From Coriobacteriia bacterium (GTDB taxonomy: Bacteria; Actinomycetota; Coriobacteriia; Coriobacteriales; UMGS124), in the NCBI GenBank assembly GCA_018368455.1, contig JAGZEG010000008.1:106234-170233 (forward strand): a stretch of 64,000 nucleotides of DNA, written 5' to 3'. A program made the position numbers and the translations under genes. Below, in pieces: positions 8,219-16,347 of this stretch (position 1 is the first letter of the stretch; each line of letters begins with the position of its first letter). The notes under the pieces are model-generated. The model saw nothing but the letters and a program-made list of their open reading frames with translations. It was not told where the DNA came from and did not search any database.

Positions 8219-8524
8219 CTAGAAGCTCGCGTAGACGAACTGCGGGGGCTCAGCCATGCCGGAGAACACCGTGAACCACACAAGCAGGGCCACCATGCCC
8301 GCGGCCGCCACGCACCCGCCCAGTGCCGCAAGCCGCGAGTGCGCCACGCCAAAGCGCACGACGGCCTGAGCAGCGGCATGCAGTGGCCGCCGCTCCTTCT
8401 TCTTGGCACCCGGGTGGCGGGTCGCGGAGACCGGCTTGCGGGGCTGCGGGCCAGACGCGTCCCGCACCGTCGCGTCCCCCGCGCCCGCAGCCGTCCCCAT
8501 CTTCTTCTCGCGATCCTCGCTCAT
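8219..8524 (-). CDS. dltX: Small DltX-like membrane protein, last gene of the dlt operon
   Basis: The 101-residue product has a charged, Lys/Arg-rich N-terminal half (residues 1-60), one membrane helix (~residues 65-88) and a C-terminal tail PPQFVYASF. DltX proteins of Firmicutes are about 50 residues with one helix and end in a conserved FIYNEF-type motif; QFVYASF matches that position. DltX helps DltB/DltD pass D-alanine across the membrane. The start codon overlaps the dltD stop (ATGA, 8521-8524), so the genes are translationally coupled. In Firmicutes dltX is usually first in the operon; here it is last and twice as long. Identification rests on context and the tail motif. Confidence 0.6.
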   Translation of the reverse strand: MSEDREKKMGTAAGAGDATVRDASGPQPRKPVSATRHPGAKKKERRPLHAAAQAVVRFGVAHSRLAALGGCVAAAGMVALLVWFTVFSGMAEPPQFVYASF

Positions 8525-9774
8525 AGCGCGCTCAGCCCCTCCGCCGTCCCGTAGCCGTCGCCGCCACCAAGGAACGCGTCGTCCCAGTCGTGCGCGAAGT
8601 CGTAGAACGACTGCTCGATGCGCACCCAGCCCACCCAGCCGGGGTGCACGGTGTCGCACAGGAAGTACTTCTCGTACTCGCAGCTCGAGAAGTCGGCATA
8701 CGCGACGTCCTGGGCGACACACATATCGCGTACTCGCTGGTAGAACACCGCGCGCGTCGTCGCGTCCACGCCCTGCTTGTCGTACCACGCCCCGTGCAGC
8801 GGCAAGATGACGAGCAGTGGCTCGAGTCGGGACTCCTTACACACCTGGACGAAACAGGTTAGGTCGTCATACTCGGAGTCCGCCTCGGCAAAGTTCTGGT
8901 GCTGCTCCGGGGCATACCCCTTGTTCTTTTCCCAATATTTGTCGTAGATGCCGTACTCGTTGGACGTCGTCGCGGCGGCGCCGTCAGCCTGCGCCTGGCT
9001 CAGCAGGTCATTCCAGTGCGGCTCACCCGTCCACGTCCCCTTCTGCTTGAAGCCGTTCTTGCGCGGCGCTTGCTCGATGACGTGCGGCAGCTTCGTACGG
9101 TTGCGCATCTCCGCCGTCGTAGTGAACGCAAGGTCGTTGATGGCGTCGAGCAGCGTGTCGCAATTGGCCGCCGCCAGCTTGTCGGCATCGATGCCCAACG
9201 TGGACAGTCGGCCACGCACGTAGGCACGCGTCTCGTCAGAGAGCAGCGGGTTGCGGCAGAACCCCCGGTAGAGCAGGTAGGAGAACTTCGAGGGCAGCTT
9301 CTTTTGGTCGCCGCCGCCCTTGAAGAACCACTGGGGACTCACGATGATCGCGACCTTGCGGTTCTTGACGCGGTAGCCGTAAGCGCCCGCGGCGATGGCG
9401 TGCCACAGCGACTGGTCGTACGCCTCTCCGATGAATGTCATGTCGACGCCGGTGACGTTCTCGCCGAACACGACCTGGGGGCACTGCCGCACCAGGCTCT
9501 TAGAGATATAGAACTCCGACGAGCCGAACGTCAGGTAGCCGTCAGCGCTCATGTTCGTCAGCGTGAAGTCGACGTTCTCGGACTTGGGGCCCGAGTAGAC
9601 GTAGTCGTAGAGGCGCAGGTTGTCGGCCTGCCCCTGCGAGGGCAGCCCCCAACGGTCCAGCGCGCCCAGGCCGCCGGCCGCCAGGGCAAGCCCGGCCGCC
9701 GCGCCCAGAAAGACGCGCCGCCCCATGACGGGACCGCGATCCTCGGAAGCCACTCTGTCCTCACCAGTCGGCAC
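8521..9774 (-). CDS. dltD: D-alanyl transfer protein DltD
   Basis: The 417-residue product is an SGNH-like serine acyl hydrolase/transferase anchored by one N-terminal helix (~residues 18-38) and facing outward. The nucleophile motif FGSSE is at residues 83-87 (Ser85), and the Asp/His pair lies in LCDTVHPGW (Asp374, His377). DltD moves D-alanine from the DltB channel to teichoic acid. The start is GTG 9774, with AGGGG six bases upstream. It lies 15 bases after dltC and overlaps the following small gene. Confidence 0.88.
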   Translation of the reverse strand: MPTGEDRVASEDRGPVMGRRVFLGAAAGLALAAGGLGALDRWGLPSQGQADNLRLYDYVYSGPKSENVDFTLTNMSADGYLTFGSSEFYISKSLVRQCPQVVFGENVTGVDMTFIGEAYDQSLWHAIAAGAYGYRVKNRKVAIIVSPQWFFKGGGDQKKLPSKFSYLLYRGFCRNPLLSDETRAYVRGRLSTLGIDADKLAAANCDTLLDAINDLAFTTTAEMRNRTKLPHVIEQAPRKNGFKQKGTWTGEPHWNDLLSQAQADGAAATTSNEYGIYDKYWEKNKGYAPEQHQNFAEADSEYDDLTCFVQVCKESRLEPLLVILPLHGAWYDKQGVDATTRAVFYQRVRDMCVAQDVAYADFSSCEYEKYFLCDTVHPGWVGWVRIEQSFYDFAHDWDDAFLGGGDGYGTAEGLSAL

Positions 9775-9789
9775 GTCCGTCCCCTGTTC

Positions 9790-10050
9790 CTATAGCCGCT
9801 GCTCGATCTGGTAGACGATGAGGTTCACCGTGTTCATCTCGCTGCGCTCGACCTCGGTCGGCGCGATGGAGACGCCGAACTCGTCCTCGATGCGCACGAG
9901 CAGCTCGATGGCGCCCATGGAGTCGAGGAATCCCAACTCGAACAGGTCCTCGTCGAGGTGGTCGCGCACCTCATCGTCATCGCAGATGTCCTCGAGCAGG
10001 TCGAGCACTCGCCCGAGCAGCTCGTCGTGCGTCAGCTTGTCGCCAGCCAT
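9790..10050 (-). CDS. dltC: D-alanyl carrier protein DltC
   Basis: The 86-residue acyl-carrier protein has the phosphopantetheine attachment serine in LGFLDSMGAIELL and the DltC-typical downstream text EFGVSIAPTEVERSEMNT. DltA loads D-alanine onto its prosthetic group and DltB takes it up at the membrane. ATG 10050 has GGAAGGG nine bases upstream; a GTG 18 bases further upstream overlaps that site. It sits between dltB and dltD in a tightly spaced operon. Confidence 0.92.
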   Translation of the reverse strand: MAGDKLTHDELLGRVLDLLEDICDDDEVRDHLDEDLFELGFLDSMGAIELLVRIEDEFGVSIAPTEVERSEMNTVNLIVYQIEQRL

Positions 10051-10072
10051 ATCCCAGTTCCCTTCCACTTTC

Positions 10073-11338
10073 CTATCCCAGGTGCAGCATCGTCGCCATC
10101 TGGCCCGAAAAGATGGCCAAACCGATGACGACGAGCTGCAGCGTCACGAACCACGACACGACGCGGTACCACACGCTGCGGTGGTGCCGCTTGTAAAACG
10201 CCCGCTTCTCGAAGCCCTCAGTGCCCGCCAGCAGCAGGCCGTGATAGAGCCCGTAGACGAGATAGCCCGGCACGAGGCCGTGCCACACGCCCATGACCAG
10301 CATGTTGAGTACGAGGCCCACCTGGGCGCAGCGCAGGTTGCTCTTGAACCAGTGGTGCCGCAGCGCCGTGCGCGAGAAGCGCATGAACACGAAGTCGCGC
10401 AGCCAAAACGACAGCGTCATGTTCCAGCGGTTCCAGAAGTCCTTGAGATCGGTCGCCAGAAACGGCGCATGGAAGTTGCGCGGCACGCGGACGCCGAAGC
10501 AGTAGCCCGCGCCCATCGCCATGAAGCCGGCGCCGGCGAAGTCGAAGAACAGGTAGAGCGCGTAGGCGTAGGCGCACCTCACCTGGGCGAGCAGCTCCGT
10601 GCCGAGTGGGCCGCTCCCCCACGCCTGGGGCGCGTACCCCTTGTGGCAGATCGGCGCGAGCACCATGGCGTACACCATGCCGAGCAGCACGAGCAAGATG
10701 CCGCGTCCCAGCAGACCCGCGTACTCGTCGCGGCTCGGCACGCGCTCGATGTCAGCGAGGAAGCGGCGGCTGCGATCGATGGGGCCGGAGGTGAACACGG
10801 GGAAGAACAGCATGAACGCCAGGTAGTCGCGCACGCGCATGCGCTGCACAAGGCCGTCGTGCGTCTCGATGAGCACCTGGAGCGCCTTGAACGTGAGGTA
10901 GGAGATGCCCATGAAGCCCAGGATGCCCGCGCCACCGGCGTCGGAGGGCGCGCCGGCCGGCGAAGCCGAGGTCGCCAGCGACGCAGAGCCTCCTGCAGCG
11001 ATCAGGCCAAGCAGGCTCGGGACGTCGACGCTCAGGCCCAGCGAGTGCGTCAGCTTATAGGTGACGAGCGGCAGCAGGACGAGCACGAGGCCCGCGTAGA
11101 AGCGCGGCCGGGAGTCAGGCCTGGCGAACAGGACGTACGTCGCAGCGAGCGAGAGCGTCAGGAACAGCAGAAACGCCAGGCCGCCCGCCACGTCGCCCCA
11201 GAACAGCAGCGCGATGAAGACGACGGAGACCACGAGGCCGTACGTGCACAGCGGCCGCTCGCGAAGACCGAGCCAGGCCGCGCCCACGACAGCGACGGCC
11301 AGCAGCACGAAGAAGCTGGGGTCGAGGTAGAACGCCAT
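10073..11338 (-). CDS. dltB: D-alanyl-lipoteichoic acid transporter DltB (MBOAT family)
   Basis: The 421-residue polytopic membrane protein of the MBOAT acyltransferase family has about eleven helices. The MBOAT histidine is in VMGVWHGLVPGYLVYGLYHG, preceded by WNMTLSFWLRDFVFMRFS, which is typical of DltB. It conducts D-alanine from DltC to the outside. ATG 11338 lies seven bases beyond the dltA stop (11346), indicating coupling. Confidence 0.92.
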   Translation of the reverse strand: MAFYLDPSFFVLLAVAVVGAAWLGLRERPLCTYGLVVSVVFIALLFWGDVAGGLAFLLFLTLSLAATYVLFARPDSRPRFYAGLVLVLLPLVTYKLTHSLGLSVDVPSLLGLIAAGGSASLATSASPAGAPSDAGGAGILGFMGISYLTFKALQVLIETHDGLVQRMRVRDYLAFMLFFPVFTSGPIDRSRRFLADIERVPSRDEYAGLLGRGILLVLLGMVYAMVLAPICHKGYAPQAWGSGPLGTELLAQVRCAYAYALYLFFDFAGAGFMAMGAGYCFGVRVPRNFHAPFLATDLKDFWNRWNMTLSFWLRDFVFMRFSRTALRHHWFKSNLRCAQVGLVLNMLVMGVWHGLVPGYLVYGLYHGLLLAGTEGFEKRAFYKRHHRSVWYRVVSWFVTLQLVVIGLAIFSGQMATMLHLG

Positions 11339-11345
11339 GGCGGGC

Positions 11346-13154
11346 TCACCGGGTCGGGTGTGCGGCAGGGGCCTGCGCGTCGGATGCAGCCTTCGAGTCG
11401 GCGACGCCCTCAGCCCTGCGCGTCTCGCGGTCGGCAGCCCCCTGCACCCCACGGTCGGCAGTCCCGCGCGCCCCGCGGTCGGCGGCTAGCAGCTTGCGGT
11501 CGACCTTGCCGTTCGGCGTCATCGGCAGCTCGTCCATGATGGCGACCTTGCGCGGAATCATGTAGGGCGGCAGCCTCTTCGCCAGCTCGTCCTTGATGTG
11601 GCGGGCGATCGCGAAGTCGTTCTCGCACGCGCCGTCGGCCGCGACCAGCGACGCGCGAGCGCCCGGGCGCAGCGCCACGCAGGCCCGCAGGTGCGTGATG
11701 CGCCCGTCCCTGCTCACGGGCACGACGGCCACCTGCTCGACGATCGGCAGCTGTGCGATGTTCTCCTCGACGTCGCCCAGCTCAATGCGGAAGCCGTTGA
11801 GCTTGATGAGCGAGTCGGCGCGCCCGCCGTAGTGAAGCGTGCCGTCCGCATCAAGAAAGCCCAGGTCACCGGTGCGATAGGCGCGTAGCGTGCGCCCGTG
11901 GCCCGCGCCCGTCTGCACGCTCGCGCCCGCAGGCTCCTCCATCTCGAAGAACGCCGCGCGGGTCTTCTCCTTGTTGCGGTAGTAACCCTTGGCGACCGAC
12001 GGACCTGCGATGACGATCTCGCCTTCCTCGCCCGCTGGGCACGGCTCGCCCGTCTCACGGTCGAGCACGCGCAGCGTGACACCGGGACGGGGCCGGCCGA
12101 CGGGCAGCGGCGTCGGGTCGTCGAGCATCGCGTCGGTGACCTCGCAGTATGTCACGGCAACCGTAGCCTCCGTCGGCCCATACGTGTTGGCAATGACGGC
12201 GTTGGGGAAGCGGCGACGCAGCTCGCGGGCCGTGTTGTGGTGCAGTGTCTCGCCGCAGAACAGGAAGAGCCCCACGCTGGGCAGTAGCTCGGCGGAAAAG
12301 CTCTTGTCCGCCAGGCACATGTCGGCAAACGACGGCGTCGAGACCCACACCTCGACGCCGGATGCGGCCAGGCTCTCGAAAAGGCTGCCCATGTGCACAA
12401 GCGTCTCGCGATTGACGGCGTGCAGCGTGCCGCCCGTGGACAGGGCCCCGACGAGCTCGTACTCCGACAGGTCGAACGAGTAGGGCGGCTGGTCGAGGAA
12501 GGCGCACCGCCCCCGCCGAATCACGGGCAGCGTGCCCAGCCACGCCATGAGGTGGGCCACGTTGTCGGCCGAGACCTCGATGCCCTTGGGGCGACCCGTC
12601 GAGCCCGAGGTGAAGATGATGTACTGCGTCTGGTCGCCGCACACCCACAGCGCAGGGTCAGGCACGGTGTCGCACGAGACTCCCGCAGCGTCCAGCCCCT
12701 CAAGCTGGGGGCGCACGTCGATGCGGTGGCTCGTGGGGATGGCATCGGCCACGACCTGCGGCACGTCCTCAGTCGCCAGCAGCAGCGGGTCGCCGAGCTG
12801 GCCAACGATATCGAGCAGGCGCGAAGCTGGCATCTCGGTGTCGACGGGCACGAAGGCGTGACCGCTCTTGAGGCACCCGAGGAAGCTCGCGGCCATGAGC
12901 GGGGACTTATGACCGAGCACGACGACAGGCAGGCGATCCCGCGTGCAATCGAGCAGCAGATGGGCAATGCGATTCGATACGCCGGCAAGCGCGCGATACG
13001 TCAGTGTGGGATACCCTTGCGACACAACAGCCGACTGTTCCGGCATGCGCGCGGCCATCTTCTCGAACTGCGCGACGAAACCGTGGCTCGCATCCATATG
13101 CATCTGCGCGCCCACGCTCGCAGCCAGTCCGGTCGCACCCGCCCGCTCTCCCAT
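11346..13154 (-). CDS. dltA: D-alanine--D-alanyl carrier protein ligase DltA
   Basis: The 602-residue adenylate-forming enzyme carries core motif A3 TSGSTGRPKG at residues 182-191, the A5-type NTYGPTEATVAVTYCEV, and the A10 lysine in PNGKVDRK (Lys550). It activates D-alanine with ATP and loads DltC. It is longer than usual (~500-510) because of a roughly 20-residue N-terminal extension and a 45-residue Ala/Arg/Asp-rich tail after the A10 motif. ATG 13154 has GGAGGGG seven bases upstream; the open frame continues to 13403 but lacks DltA similarity. It is first in the dltABCDX operon, which makes the cell surface less negatively charged. Confidence 0.9.
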   Translation of the reverse strand: MGERAGATGLAASVGAQMHMDASHGFVAQFEKMAARMPEQSAVVSQGYPTLTYRALAGVSNRIAHLLLDCTRDRLPVVVLGHKSPLMAASFLGCLKSGHAFVPVDTEMPASRLLDIVGQLGDPLLLATEDVPQVVADAIPTSHRIDVRPQLEGLDAAGVSCDTVPDPALWVCGDQTQYIIFTSGSTGRPKGIEVSADNVAHLMAWLGTLPVIRRGRCAFLDQPPYSFDLSEYELVGALSTGGTLHAVNRETLVHMGSLFESLAASGVEVWVSTPSFADMCLADKSFSAELLPSVGLFLFCGETLHHNTARELRRRFPNAVIANTYGPTEATVAVTYCEVTDAMLDDPTPLPVGRPRPGVTLRVLDRETGEPCPAGEEGEIVIAGPSVAKGYYRNKEKTRAAFFEMEEPAGASVQTGAGHGRTLRAYRTGDLGFLDADGTLHYGGRADSLIKLNGFRIELGDVEENIAQLPIVEQVAVVPVSRDGRITHLRACVALRPGARASLVAADGACENDFAIARHIKDELAKRLPPYMIPRKVAIMDELPMTPNGKVDRKLLAADRGARGTADRGVQGAADRETRRAEGVADSKAASDAQAPAAHPTR

Positions 13155-13469
13155 CGCCCATCCCCTCCAACCCAAGGTCACGGCGTCGGCAAGCGTGCAG
13201 CGCACCCGCGCGTCTGTCGGCAGCTTCGCGGCCCGTTTCTGCCCCGCAAAACCTTTCCGAAAACAGCAGAGGGCATACTTGCAGAACTGAAGCGAGGTAA
13301 CCCCACGTTCACCCTGGTTTAACAGAAATACTATCAAACCTATCAGAATCAAGGCACTAAATGCAAGCATATTAGGGGCATTAATGTCATCGACATGACA
13401 CATGCCGGCCTCCTACCAAGTTGGCAGCGTGGCCGGGTCGTTCCTCAGATTATCTGAAACGAAAAGCGA
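13155..13469. other. AT-rich leader upstream of the dlt operon
   Basis: No gene is supported here. The stretch 13300-13400 is clearly more AT-rich than its surroundings and probably holds the dlt promoter; on the minus strand TTGATT then TATTTC occur with a 16-base spacer (about 13335-13362). The open frame that continues dltA upstream to 13403 encodes one hydrophobic stretch but has no ribosome binding site of its own. Confidence 0.35.
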
Positions 13470-13497
13470 CCCGACCACCCCCTCGCGGGTAGTCGGG
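13470..13497 (-). terminator. Intrinsic terminator of the flavoprotein gene
   Basis: On the minus strand a stem CCCGACTACCCG pairs with GGGTGGTCGGG around a short loop and is followed by TCGCTTTTCG. It lies about 60 bases past the stop of the flavoprotein gene at 13556. Confidence 0.65.
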
Positions 13498-13555
13498 CCG
13501 CCGTTGTTTGGGATCTGCGCTTACGGCGCGTCCCCAAGCCAGAGTGCAGACGCCG

Positions 13556-15103
13556 TTACGCCTGTGCCATCTCGCGGCCGGCGATGCGCCCGAACGTCAG
13601 GGCGTCAGCAATGGAGCTGCCCGAGCCGGGATACTCGCCGAAGATGCCGCATGCGGAGCGCCCCGCTGCATACAAGCCGGGAATGGGAGCACCCGCGAGG
13701 TCGATGACCTGGGCGCGAGCGTTAATCTTGAGGCCGCCGAGCGTGTGGAACGAGCAGTTTCGTGAGCTCGTGTCCATGGCGGAGAACGGTGGTGTCGCGA
13801 TCGGGCGCAGCATGCTGGCGCTCTTGTGGAAGTCGGTATCCTCGCCCGATTCGACAAGCTCGTTGTAGCGCTCGACGGAGCGCACCACGTTGTCGACCGG
13901 CAGGCCGATCTGCGCCGCAAGCTCCTCGACTGTGTCCGCCTGAGCGACCGGCTCAAGGTTCGCGCCAAACGCCGACGCACGGATTCCCTGGAGCATCTCG
14001 TCATCGACGATAGTGAGGCACGTCTCGGGCGTCGTCTCGATGATCGTGCGGCCTGTCCACGCACCGTAGTCGTCCTCGGCAAGGATGCGCAGGCCGCGAT
14101 AGTCAAGCAGCACACCGGCGGCCAGGTCGGCGTACAGGTAGAGCGCCTGGCTGTAGTTCATGCGCGACATGGAGCGCGTGGCGGCGCCGATGCGCTGTGC
14201 CATGACGATGCCGTCACCCAGGTCGTTCTCGCAGCCGGTCCGACCGCCACAGTACGTGGTGTCCGCACCGTAGTCCGCCAGCATCATGTCGTTGTACGTG
14301 AACGCGCCGGCGCAGATGACAACGCCCTTCTTCGCGCCGATCCTCTGGGTAGTCCCGTCGGCCCCCTGAGCCTCGACGCCGACCACACGACCCGTCTCGT
14401 CGGTCACCAGCGCGGTGGCTGCCATCTCGTAGAGAACGCCGCACGTCGCCTCGACGTTGGCCTCGAGCGCCTCGAACAGGCCGACGGAGGCGCCGTCGGG
14501 CGTGTGGCCGCGCGGGGCAGGCTGTGCGATGGAGGCGTACTCGAACGCCCGCTCGTTGCCGGAGTAAAACAGGCTGATGCCGTCGTGCTTGCCCTGGATG
14601 TGGTTCTCCGTGTCGGCGACGCCCGTGAAGACCATGCCCTGGGCGACGCACCAGTCGTACAGGTCGATGGAGGCCGCGCAGTAGGCGGCGAGGTTGTCGG
14701 GGTCGGCGCTGGGGCCTGCGGCGGCCGTGACGTACGTCGCCATGGCCTCGGGCGTGTCGTCAATGCCGAGCTCCTTCTGCAGTGCGGTACCGCCACCCAT
14801 GTAGATCGTGCCGCCCGAGCGCAGCGTCGAGCCGCCACCGCGCGCCGCCTTCTCCAGGACGCAAACGCTCGCGCCGGCCGCCTGCGCCTCGATGGCCGCA
14901 GCCGCGCCGGCCGCACCCAGGCCGATGACGACGACGTCATACTCGCTCGCCCACGTCGGCGAGCCCGTCTCAGCGGCGAAGGTGGACGAGGTCGCCACCG
15001 TCCCCGCAGCCGTCGCAAGCGCCGCAGCGGCCACGAAACCCCGACGCGAAACGCCCGCCGCCGATGTGGCACCGCCCTGCATGTGATTCATCGTTCGTTC
15101 CAT
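13556..15103 (-). CDS. Tat-exported FAD-binding oxidoreductase (fumarate reductase / ketosteroid dehydrogenase superfamily)
   Basis: The 515-residue product has a Tat signal (VSRRGFVAAAAL, Arg20-Arg21) and the FAD loop VVIGLGAAGAAAAIEA (~residues 60-75), with LEKAARGGGSTLRSGG next. The C-terminus has FHTLGGLKINARAQVID, matching the substrate-site histidine segment (H-T-x-GG) of fumarate-reductase-like enzymes, and the closing motif GLYAAGRSACGIFGEYPGSG. The S-G-S tail also resembles steroid dehydrogenases, so the substrate is open. ATG 15103 has AAAGGGG seven bases upstream. It is divergent from the XRE regulator at 15308. Confidence 0.87.
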   Translation of the reverse strand: MERTMNHMQGGATSAAGVSRRGFVAAAALATAAGTVATSSTFAAETGSPTWASEYDVVVIGLGAAGAAAAIEAQAAGASVCVLEKAARGGGSTLRSGGTIYMGGGTALQKELGIDDTPEAMATYVTAAAGPSADPDNLAAYCAASIDLYDWCVAQGMVFTGVADTENHIQGKHDGISLFYSGNERAFEYASIAQPAPRGHTPDGASVGLFEALEANVEATCGVLYEMAATALVTDETGRVVGVEAQGADGTTQRIGAKKGVVICAGAFTYNDMMLADYGADTTYCGGRTGCENDLGDGIVMAQRIGAATRSMSRMNYSQALYLYADLAAGVLLDYRGLRILAEDDYGAWTGRTIIETTPETCLTIVDDEMLQGIRASAFGANLEPVAQADTVEELAAQIGLPVDNVVRSVERYNELVESGEDTDFHKSASMLRPIATPPFSAMDTSSRNCSFHTLGGLKINARAQVIDLAGAPIPGLYAAGRSACGIFGEYPGSGSSIADALTFGRIAGREMAQA

Positions 15104-15237
15104 GGCAGATCCCCTTTCTTTCGACAAGATACGTACGAAGAACCCGGCGAATTACGCAAACACCCATGAAGCTAGTTACCCTTTTCATCCTTCTCTACTT
15201 AAAATATAAGCTAACTTATTTAGCTATATTCATTGTA

Positions 15238-15276
15238 TATACGTAGAAATGACTATACGTAAACTATAATTTACGT
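15238..15276. promoter_or_regulatory. Repeated TATACGTA sites in AT-rich divergent promoter
   Basis: The 15170-15300 region is sharply AT-rich. TATACGTA occurs twice (15238-15245 and 15254-15261, pitch 16) and is followed by a partial copy TTTACGT (15270-15276). The sites lie between the flavoprotein and the XRE-family regulator and are likely operators or overlapping promoters; this is inferred. Confidence 0.45.
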
Positions 15277-15307
15277 CTTCATTTTTCTGCTCATAAGAAT
15301 AGTTGCC

Positions 15308-15523
15308 ATGGGCAGCAACCTGGCACAGCAAGTAGGCACACGCGTCCACAGGGCGCGCGAAGAGGCGGGTATCACAAAGGCCCGCTTCTGCCTCATGGTG
15401 GGCATCAGCCGCCCCTACCTCGACAAGATCGAAGCCGGCGAAGCAAACATCACGCTGCGCATCCTTGAGAAAGTCGCCCAAAGCCTCGACCTTCCCGTAG
15501 CGGCCCTCGTCACCGAGGAATAG
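15308..15523 (+). CDS. XRE-family helix-turn-helix regulator
   Basis: The 71-residue protein is essentially one Cro/CI-type DNA-binding domain: an N-terminal helix VGTRVHRAREEAGIT, the helix-turn-helix KARFCLMVGISRPYLDKIEAGEAN and a short C-terminal helix. There is no ligand or oligomerisation domain, as in many phage-like or stand-alone repressors. It diverges from the flavoprotein gene at 15103 across an AT-rich region with repeated sites and may control it. No strong ribosome binding site precedes ATG 15308, so translation may be weak or leaderless. Confidence 0.85.
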   Translation: MGSNLAQQVGTRVHRAREEAGITKARFCLMVGISRPYLDKIEAGEANITLRILEKVAQSLDLPVAALVTEE

Positions 15524-15826
15524 CGCCGCCGCCTCTTATCATCTCGAGAGATCGCCCGATTCGGGCAGGCTAAGGGGATGATCCATGTCCTCGAACACGC
15601 ACGGGCCCGAGTCCAACCTCATCACAAGCATGCAAGTTCGAATCCCCGCCGCCGCAGGTAAGACGAGGACGCCCGCACCAACCAACACTAAAACTAGCAA
15701 ATCAATATGCCGCACTGAAGTCAGGAGCCGCCGCACTAGGGTTTGGAATCTTGGCCTCACATTTGTACGTCTCTTGTCAATATCATGTCGCGCATCCTCC
15801 CGCCTCGCCTGTGGTATACTCCACAG

Positions 15827-15918
15827 TTGAGCGGGGCCCGCAACCCCAAAAAACCTAGCTCAGGGGCGGGCGACGCCTGGTTTGGCTGTTAGTCCTGGCA
15901 GGGGCTAACAGCCTTTTT
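15827..15918 (+). ncRNA. Small structured RNA, copy B, with promoter and terminator
   Basis: An extended -10 box TGGTATACT (TATACT at 15815-15820) is followed by GAGCGGGGCCCGC, a stem GCCCG..CCCC paired with GGGG-CGGGC, then GACGCCT, and a 9-bp terminator hairpin (15884-15892 with 15905-15913) plus five U. Copy A (4262-4344) shares the promoter box, the core blocks and the layout but differs in paired bases. The terminator overlaps the stop codon of the convergent 68-codon ORF (15905-16111), so the two transcripts would be complementary at their 3' ends. The 15524-15814 stretch upstream shows no credible gene. Confidence 0.65.
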
Positions 15919-16111
15919 CATCCAGCGTGTCCGTGACTTCGGCTTTGCTGCTTCCGCCGTCAGAGAGACCGGCATCTGTAGCTCCGCCTCGTGCCTTGAA
16001 CCTCCTCACTAGCTTCTTGGCCGCCGCTGCCACACGATGCACAACGTCGATCACAACGCGAAGCGCAGAGCACAACTCGTAGATGAGCCGTACCAAGTCG
16101 AGAATGTTCAT
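15905..16111 (-). CDS. Small basic/amphipathic protein converging on the small RNA
   Basis: The 68-residue ORF has an excellent ribosome binding site (AGAGGGGGAG) before ATG 16111. Residues 1-35 form a probable amphipathic helix (MNILDLVRLIYELCSALRVV and onward), followed by a basic stretch KKLVRRFKARGG and a polar tail. Its TAG stop lies inside the terminator hairpin of the opposite-strand RNA. I do not recognise the family. The size, the convergent RNA and a leader that copies the RNA core make a type I toxin or another antisense-regulated peptide plausible, but the segment is not as hydrophobic as most known type I toxins. Confidence 0.5.
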   Translation of the reverse strand: MNILDLVRLIYELCSALRVVIDVVHRVAAAAKKLVRRFKARGGATDAGLSDGGSSKAEVTDTLDEKGC

Positions 16112-16140
16112 GGGGCTCCCCCTCTCTCATTCGAGACGAA

Positions 16141-16165
16141 AGGCGTCGCCCAGCGGACCCCGCTC
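16141..16165 (-). promoter_or_regulatory. Leader copy of the small-RNA core (copy C)
   Basis: On the minus strand, 30 bases upstream of the 68-codon ORF, GAGCGGGGTCCGC is followed directly by GGGCGACGCCT after a single T. The same two blocks (12 of 13 and 11 of 11 bases) occur in copy B with a 26-base insertion between them. Further upstream GGTACGCT resembles the GGTATACT box of copy B. Both blocks are nearly self-complementary, so leader and RNA could base-pair. Confidence 0.5.
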
Positions 16166-16347
16166 GCGCCCCAGCGTACCGCAGGGCTTTCGACAGAAGG
16201 TTGACGGCAATCTGACAGCGTCCTGACAGGCTATCCCGCCCCTGTGCAATCACGGCGCAGAGGCCCCTCTCCCCCTTGACCTTGAGCATGCTTCAGGCCG
16301 TATGATGCGGCGACATTTGCTGGAGAAGGAGAGAGGACACCCCGCCT

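Noticed and set aside
13155..13403. 83-residue N-terminal extension of DltA with one hydrophobic segment
   Set aside because: A strong ribosome binding site precedes ATG 13154, and the extension has no similarity to adenylation enzymes; the AT-rich stretch is better read as promoter.
15636..15662. tRNA-like 3' fragment (GTTCGAATCC)
   Set aside because: The flanking bases do not form a T stem and no acceptor, D or anticodon arm lies upstream.
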